Part shown: positions 36,736 to 41,259 of the stretch, in pieces | Layout of the letters: each line of letters begins with the position of its first letter | How positions within the stretch are numbered: the stretch's first letter is position 1 | Assembly (NCBI GenBank): GCA_964498065.1 | Contig: CAZCFZ010000031.1 | Span: 1-41,259, forward strand | Length of the DNA stretch: 41,259 bases | DNA from: FEN-1297 sp964498065 | GTDB lineage: Bacteria; Bacteroidota; Ignavibacteria; Ignavibacteriales; Ignavibacteriaceae | Direction of reading: 5' to 3' | The notes under the pieces: generated by a model | Database searches by the model: none | What the model saw: the letters and a program-made list of their open reading frames with translations, nothing else | What the model was told of the DNA's origin: nothing | Translations under genes and position numbers: made by a program

Positions 36736-37932
36736 TCACTTTTGATAAATCATCTTTATTGTTTCGGAAAAATCTTTCGTCTGCATCCGGCATAGGTAAA
36801 CTCCGCTTGCAAGACCCACTGCACTCCATTGCAGTTTATGTTCGCCGGCCGGGATGTAGCCTTCAATCAATGTTTCAATATCCCTGCCCATTATGTCATA
36901 AATTTTTAATGTTACATATTCATTCTTTGGTAAATAGAAAACTATCATTGTCGACGGATTAAACGGATCCGGAAAATTTTGGTAAAGTCTGAATTTCCCG
37001 GGAAGATTCGGACTGATGCTGCCTGCCGCGGTTATAAAGGGCTTAACTTCATAAACCGAGGAACCGCCAGTTATAAACAGTGTTTTACGGTCGGCATCGC
37101 CCCAGGCGCAGTTGGAGGCGGAAACGTTCGACGGCAAAGATATTTTGCCCAGCTGTTCTCCGGCAGGGGAAATAATCCATATAGCCGACGCACATGCACA
37201 ATAAATATTTCCGTCATCGTCGACCTTCATCCCGTCCGCATAACCCGTTACCGGGATGGTATAGAACAATTGTTTGTTTGTTATCGTCGAATCATCGACT
37301 ACGTCCCACATATAGATTTTATGCACCTGGGAGTCATTCACATAAAGTTTTTTTTCGTCCGGCGAAAAACATATCCCGTTAGGTAGCGAAAGCGTTGCAA
37401 GGAGCTGAAGACTCCCGGCGGGGCTTATTCTATAAATACCACAGAAGGACAGTTCCTGATGTTGTCCCAACGGAATATTGAAATTCGGATCGGTAAAAAA
37501 AATCGAACCGTCGGACTTAACCACTATGTCATTCGGACTGTTGAACTTCTTCCCTTCGTAATTATCGGCAAGATCTGTTTGGGTACCGTCTTTCTCAAAA
37601 CGAACAATTCTTCTAAGCTCCATCTGACAAGCAAGCAATCGTCCTTCCAAATCATAGGTTAACCCGTTAGTACTGTCGGAAGGACTAAGAAATACCTCTT
37701 TACCATTCTCTTCCGTCCATCTATAAATTTTATTTCCTTTAATATCGGAAAACAACAAGCCGAGACTATCACTCCAAACCGGTCCTTCCGGCTGCTGTAT
37801 CCCGGTGGCTATTTCTTCAACTTCAGCATCCGGATCAAGTAATGACTGTGGAATTATCTTTGACGGAATCAGTGTAATACAAATTACAACAATAAGTAAA
37901 ATCAAATAGGTTTTGGGGGATATATAGTACAT
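36736..37932 (-). CDS. SMP-30/gluconolactonase-like propeller with T9SS sorting domain
   Basis: A 398-aa protein with an N-terminal hydrophobic segment (8-27). Residues about 35-300 are an SMP-30/LRE-like propeller: QPEGPVWSD (Glu49), FNSPNDIVVKSDG, LPNGICFSPDEK (Asn185) and YADGMKVDDDGNIY (Asp233). These are the usual metal ligands, so lactonase activity is possible. Residues 318-398 are a variant T9SS tail (NFPDPFNPST, IYDIMGRD, ASGVYLCRM). It starts 15 bases after the DUF362 gene stop, so the two are co-transcribed. A sugar-lactone hydrolase displayed on the surface is inferred. Confidence 0.82.
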   Translation of the reverse strand: MYYISPKTYLILLIVVICITLIPSKIIPQSLLDPDAEVEEIATGIQQPEGPVWSDSLGLLFSDIKGNKIYRWTEENGKEVFLSPSDSTNGLTYDLEGRLLACQMELRRIVRFEKDGTQTDLADNYEGKKFNSPNDIVVKSDGSIFFTDPNFNIPLGQHQELSFCGIYRISPAGSLQLLATLSLPNGICFSPDEKKLYVNDSQVHKIYMWDVVDDSTITNKQLFYTIPVTGYADGMKVDDDGNIYCACASAIWIISPAGEQLGKISLPSNVSASNCAWGDADRKTLFITGGSSVYEVKPFITAAGSISPNLPGKFRLYQNFPDPFNPSTMIVFYLPKNEYVTLKIYDIMGRDIETLIEGYIPAGEHKLQWSAVGLASGVYLCRMQTKDFSETIKMIYQK

Positions 37933-37947
37933 AAATTTCCAGAATTA

Positions 37948-39960
37948 TTATTTTAAATAAATCATTTTTTTAGATATATGGTATTTACCTGATCTTAAGG
38001 AATAAATATAAACTCCGCTGGCAAGCCTCGAAGCATTAAAAGTCACTTTATGAGTAGAAGCCGAAGCATACCCGTTTACCAACGTTGCAACTTCTTCGCC
38101 AAGGTTGTTATAAATCTTCAAGGTAACGAATTGAGCCTTCGGCAAGGAATAAATTATAACCGTCGTCGGATTGAACGGATTGGGATAATTCTGAGATAGT
38201 TGAAAAGATGCGGCAACCAGGTTATTCTTTTCAACTGCGGTAACATTCAATACTTTGAATAATTCAATGCCTTCGCCGGTACCAAGATTTTTCGAATATT
38301 CTTTATCGACGGCATTATTCCAGTGCTCATGAACTCCCAAACTCGCGAAGTAATGTCCGGTATTATCAGGATCATACTTAATGCCTGCCGCCCACTGGGA
38401 AGAATCGGCCGCCTGGTGAAGATAATCGTCGGCTGCCGGTTTTTGTACGTAGGTACCGGCATCATCGCCGTTTTGGCGTTCAGCGGTAAATTCGGAACGA
38501 AGGAAATCGTACCCGACCGATTCGATTGCTACCGGATCGAGAGAGGCGAACACCGAGGACATCCAGTCGTTGTTGAAAGGCGCCATTGTGAATTTTTTCG
38601 GATAACTTATTTCTTGATCGGCTGTCCAAAGCGCATCCAGCAAATAAAACAGCGTTTTGCCGCCGAGCATCTTGCTGGCCATCAGATCGACCTGTACGCG
38701 GTAAAGTCCGTATTCCCTCCGGCTATTATCATACTGTATTTCAATCGGATCAACCAATCCCATATGGAGGTGCGATGCATCGGACCTGGTATTGGAGCCG
38801 AAATGGTTTTTTGCAAACATGGTCATTCCGGCACGCTTATGGCCTTTCAACATAGGAATGTTGATAAGATATTCGGCCTGTTCAAACGCTGTATAAAAAC
38901 AATCGCTTTTAACAGTATCACCGCCGAGCCTATTGGTGTCCCAAACATTCGCACGCAAGATTTTTCCTCTGTCCGAGTAAAAGATTCCGGGTACGGTATC
39001 GGCCACAAGCTGTTCCCTGCCAAGTTTTGTATAGTCATCATGACTTACATAATGAATATCCGGAAATTCGCTGTGCCACATATCGTAACAATGTTTATAA
39101 GTATTTCTCATCGGGTCTCCGATATAAATATCATTTTGGGCTACTCCGACTATGTTTACTAACTGTCTCAAAACCGAAAGTACAACCTCGGGAGATGTTT
39201 CGGCAATACCGTAGGAACCGTTAGCAACAACCGAAAGATCCTTAGTACTGAAATTACCTCCCCAGCCGCTTACGTTATTTATCTTTATAAATATTTTTTC
39301 TCCGGCTTTATATGAAACGCTTCCTTTACCCCGTGTATTATTATGATATTTGAAAATCGCATCCCAGGATTCGGCATCGGTATTTTGCCCTGTTAAATTC
39401 CGTATCGCTTTGCTAATCATTCCGTCTATTACGGTTTGATTGTTATTTTCGGGCATCCACCAGGCATGTCCTACTTCCGTAGGATTACATTTTTCATTAG
39501 TCGCCGCCGTATCAAAAACCCACACGACCCTTCCCGGGAAAATACCTTTTGCCTCTCCTATCGGAGCGTTGGCAACGTGAACCGAATTCGGCATAGGATA
39601 ACCGGGATCACCAAGGCTTTTATTGAGAGTACTCATATCGCTGAAGCCTAAGAAAACAAGACCAATTGATAAAATGTACGGGGATAAATAAATTTTCTTT
39701 TTGGTTCTCGCAAAGGCAAGTGCCGAAGCAAACAATGCCGCCAGGTAGACCAGAAAACCGGTAGCCAGCGGTGTTGCTGCCTTAATGCAAGGATAATTGA
39801 CCCTGCTCGGTTTCGGAACAACACGTATTATAATCCAGATTAATGCAGCCAGTCCGATGAACGGAAATAACAACTTATAATATCCGTTCGGAATAACAAA
39901 TTTTCTTATTCTACCCGATTTCGGACAGACTTTCACAAATTTGTGAAATGACTTTTTCAT
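37948..39960 (-). CDS. DUF362-type protein with three N-terminal membrane segments and T9SS sorting domain
   Basis: A 670-aa protein with AAAGGGG before ATG. Instead of a simple signal peptide it has three hydrophobic segments (about 27-47, 63-84 and 89-106). A large soluble domain (about 125-560) resembles DUF362 proteins (IFIKINNVSGWG, YIGDPMRNTYKHCYD, LINIPMLKGHKRAGMTMFAK, FASLDPVAIESVGYDFL). The ferredoxin-type cysteine clusters found in some DUF362 proteins are not seen. Residues 590-670 are a T9SS tail (NYPNPFNPTTVIIYS, IYNNLGEE, ASGVYIYSL). A T9SS tail on a polytopic N-terminus is unusual. It is transcribed with the SMP-30-like gene. Function unknown. Confidence 0.75.
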   Translation of the reverse strand: MKKSFHKFVKVCPKSGRIRKFVIPNGYYKLLFPFIGLAALIWIIIRVVPKPSRVNYPCIKAATPLATGFLVYLAALFASALAFARTKKKIYLSPYILSIGLVFLGFSDMSTLNKSLGDPGYPMPNSVHVANAPIGEAKGIFPGRVVWVFDTAATNEKCNPTEVGHAWWMPENNNQTVIDGMISKAIRNLTGQNTDAESWDAIFKYHNNTRGKGSVSYKAGEKIFIKINNVSGWGGNFSTKDLSVVANGSYGIAETSPEVVLSVLRQLVNIVGVAQNDIYIGDPMRNTYKHCYDMWHSEFPDIHYVSHDDYTKLGREQLVADTVPGIFYSDRGKILRANVWDTNRLGGDTVKSDCFYTAFEQAEYLINIPMLKGHKRAGMTMFAKNHFGSNTRSDASHLHMGLVDPIEIQYDNSRREYGLYRVQVDLMASKMLGGKTLFYLLDALWTADQEISYPKKFTMAPFNNDWMSSVFASLDPVAIESVGYDFLRSEFTAERQNGDDAGTYVQKPAADDYLHQAADSSQWAAGIKYDPDNTGHYFASLGVHEHWNNAVDKEYSKNLGTGEGIELFKVLNVTAVEKNNLVAASFQLSQNYPNPFNPTTVIIYSLPKAQFVTLKIYNNLGEEVATLVNGYASASTHKVTFNASRLASGVYIYSLRSGKYHISKKMIYLK

Positions 39961-40017
39961 TTGAGCCCCTTTATTTATTAGTGTAGATCAGATTTTATAT
40001 AATAATTCTCAAGACAC

Positions 40018-41259
40018 TTATTCAAAATTAACCCAGTCTATTTCGACATCATTATTATTTTTTAATAATACAATTAAATTGTGTATTCCTTCCTTAAATC
40101 CGGATAACGGCGTATTGATAATCTTCCAGCTGTCGCTTTTGGGAATATTAATATCGGCAATAACGGGACCTTCAGAGTTATCCAGTCTTATTTCAAGAGT
40201 GCCTCCGGTTTTTGTCAAAGTTTTTACTTTAATAGAATTTAATTTCTTACGTCCGAAATCAACACTATTATATTGAATCCAGGCGTCTCCGGCATTGAGT
40301 ATTGTTTTCCATCCTTCGAACCGGTTGAGCGTATCGAGGAAAGCGATTGAAGCTCCCCGGCTGCTCTTTTTACTGTACCGATCGATCTGAATTTTCCTGG
40401 TAGCCTCGGTAATACCGACGCCGCGTAAAGTGGGAATTACTTTTTTTATAGTACCATCCTGGTTAAAGAACAAGCTGTCCATCCTAACCGAACGGTTTTT
40501 ATCGAAATTTGGAGATAAATCATTATGATGATAGAACAGATACCACTGCCCTTTGTACTTAATTACCGAACACTGGTTTGTCCAGCAGCCCGGAGCTTCA
40601 TCCATTAACACACCTTTAACCTTAAACGGACCAAACGGATTATCGCTTGTTGCATATTCAAGCCTTTCGGTTGAATCCTGTACATGCGGGTAGGTTAGAT
40701 AATAAATGCTTTTCCGCTCAAACATAAAGGGGCCTTCTTTAAGGCCTTTTTCAGGCAAGCCTTCAATTATCTGCGGTTCGGAAGCAAGTTCAAGCATGTT
40801 TTTTTTCAGCTTTGCTATATAAAAATTCCTCGCCGCCCATAATAAATATGCCTGGCCGTCTTTACCAATAAGAATATTAGGATCAATTCCGTGAACACCT
40901 TTAATTGGTTCCGGCTGTGGAGTAAAAGGACCGTAAGGCGTGCTGGATACGGCAACCCCAATTGAAAATCCTCTTCTAAAGCCTGTACCTTTAGCCGGAG
41001 CCGGGAAATAAAAATAATATTTTCCGTCTCTATAAATACAGTCCGGCGCCCACATTGCATAAGCTTCCGAATTAACCCAGGGAACTTTATCCTGGCTTAC
41101 AATAACTCCATGATCTTTCCAGTCCGTAAGATTTGAAGTTGAGAAAACATGATAATCTTCCATACAAAACCAGCCTGGACGTCCGCGGTCTTTAGTAGCA
41201 AGAATATCATGAGAAGGATAAAGATAAACCGTATCGTTAAATACCCTTGCAGACGGATC
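40018..41259 (-). CDS. GH43 family hydrolase with C-terminal CBM6-like domain (5' end cut by window edge)
   Basis: The frame is open to the right edge, beyond the internal ATG at 41163, giving 413 visible residues that start DPSARVFNDTVYLYPSHD. The first residue is therefore the GH43 base Asp; the signal peptide lies outside. The rest of the triad is VHGIDPNILIGKDG (modulator Asp) and GLKEGPFMFERK (acid Glu). Residues after about 290 (RFEGWKTILNAGDAWIQYNS, LEIRLDNSEGPVIADINIP, IHNLIVLLKNNNDVEIDWVNFE) match a CBM6-type xylan-binding domain. This GH43-CBM6 plan is typical of arabinofuranosidases acting on arabinoxylan. It lies 57 bases before the DUF362 gene and may head the same transcript. 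Confidence 0.88.
   Translation of the reverse strand, partial: DPSARVFNDTVYLYPSHDILATKDRGRPGWFCMEDYHVFSTSNLTDWKDHGVIVSQDKVPWVNSEAYAMWAPDCIYRDGKYYFYFPAPAKGTGFRRGFSIGVAVSSTPYGPFTPQPEPIKGVHGIDPNILIGKDGQAYLLWAARNFYIAKLKKNMLELASEPQIIEGLPEKGLKEGPFMFERKSIYYLTYPHVQDSTERLEYATSDNPFGPFKVKGVLMDEAPGCWTNQCSVIKYKGQWYLFYHHNDLSPNFDKNRSVRMDSLFFNQDGTIKKVIPTLRGVGITEATRKIQIDRYSKKSSRGASIAFLDTLNRFEGWKTILNAGDAWIQYNSVDFGRKKLNSIKVKTLTKTGGTLEIRLDNSEGPVIADINIPKSDSWKIINTPLSGFKEGIHNLIVLLKNNNDVEIDWVNFE

Noticed and set aside
36518..36829. 103-aa minus-strand open frame between the SMP-30-like and beta-helix genes
   Set aside because: It overlaps the SMP-30-like gene in another frame, has no signal, domain or good ribosome-binding site, and the 237-bp spacer shows nothing else recognisable.
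38323..39162. 279-aa plus-strand open frame inside the DUF362 gene
   Set aside because: Antisense to a gene with clear domains and a T9SS tail; no recognisable protein features of its own.

Overview
The window looks like a chromosomal segment of a Bacteroidota/Ignavibacteriota-type bacterium, most like the Ignavibacteria (Melioribacter-like) branch. Five proteins end in a type IX secretion (T9SS) sorting domain with the NYPNPFNP signature and an ILGR/SGVY/KKM-type tail. Nearly every gene starts with a Sec signal peptide, ribosome-binding sites vary from strong to weak, and spacers are AT-rich. No rRNA, tRNA, CRISPR array, prophage or conjugative gene was seen. The taxonomic call is an inference from these signatures.

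The content is a dense carbohydrate-degradation locus, almost entirely on the minus strand. From left to right: the start of one GH31 gene (cut by the window edge) and a complete GH31 (probable alpha-xylosidase); two tandem type-B carboxylesterases; a CE6-like SGNH acetylesterase with a duplicated N-terminal domain; a GH43; a 149-bp MITE-like element; an arabinanase-like GH43 with a possible beta-trefoil tail; a small unknown secreted protein; a 911-aa alpha-glucuronidase-like protein with a twin-arginine signal; and, alone on the plus strand, a third carboxylesterase with its own terminator. An Asp-box beta-propeller T9SS protein and a 649-bp AT-rich gap follow. Next come an unassigned (alpha/alpha)6-barrel protein, a GH39 beta-xylosidase, a metallo-beta-lactamase-fold hydrolase, a retaining-type GH97, a REP-associated transposase (RAYT) between palindromic repeats, a GH51 arabinofuranosidase, a GH43 with discoidin-like and Fn3-like domains, and a PA14-containing GH3. 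The right part holds four T9SS cargo genes (GLUG repeat, beta-helix, SMP-30-like propeller, DUF362) and a 5'-truncated GH43 with a CBM6-like tail.

Together the enzymes fit removal of acetyl, arabinosyl, possibly glucuronosyl and xylosyl groups from arabinoxylan, glucuronoxylan or related hemicellulose (GH43, GH51, GH39, GH3, GH31, CE6, esterases). No endo-xylanase, SusC/SusD pair, transporter or regulator is visible, so the window looks like the exo-acting and debranching part of a larger system. None of the fully visible enzymes has a T9SS tail; all five T9SS proteins are non-catalytic-looking or of unknown function. This suggests a periplasmic enzyme set beside a surface-displayed set.

The most unusual structure is at 31.9-34.9 kb. 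Two 432-bp direct repeats, identical by my reading, each contain the 3' end of a T9SS gene (81-residue sorting domain), the spacer, and the first codons of the next gene (signal peptide). They bracket the 821-aa GLUG gene so that recombination between them would remove or insert that gene while leaving both neighbours intact. This could be an exchangeable surface-protein cassette, the scar of a single-crossover integration, or an assembly artefact.
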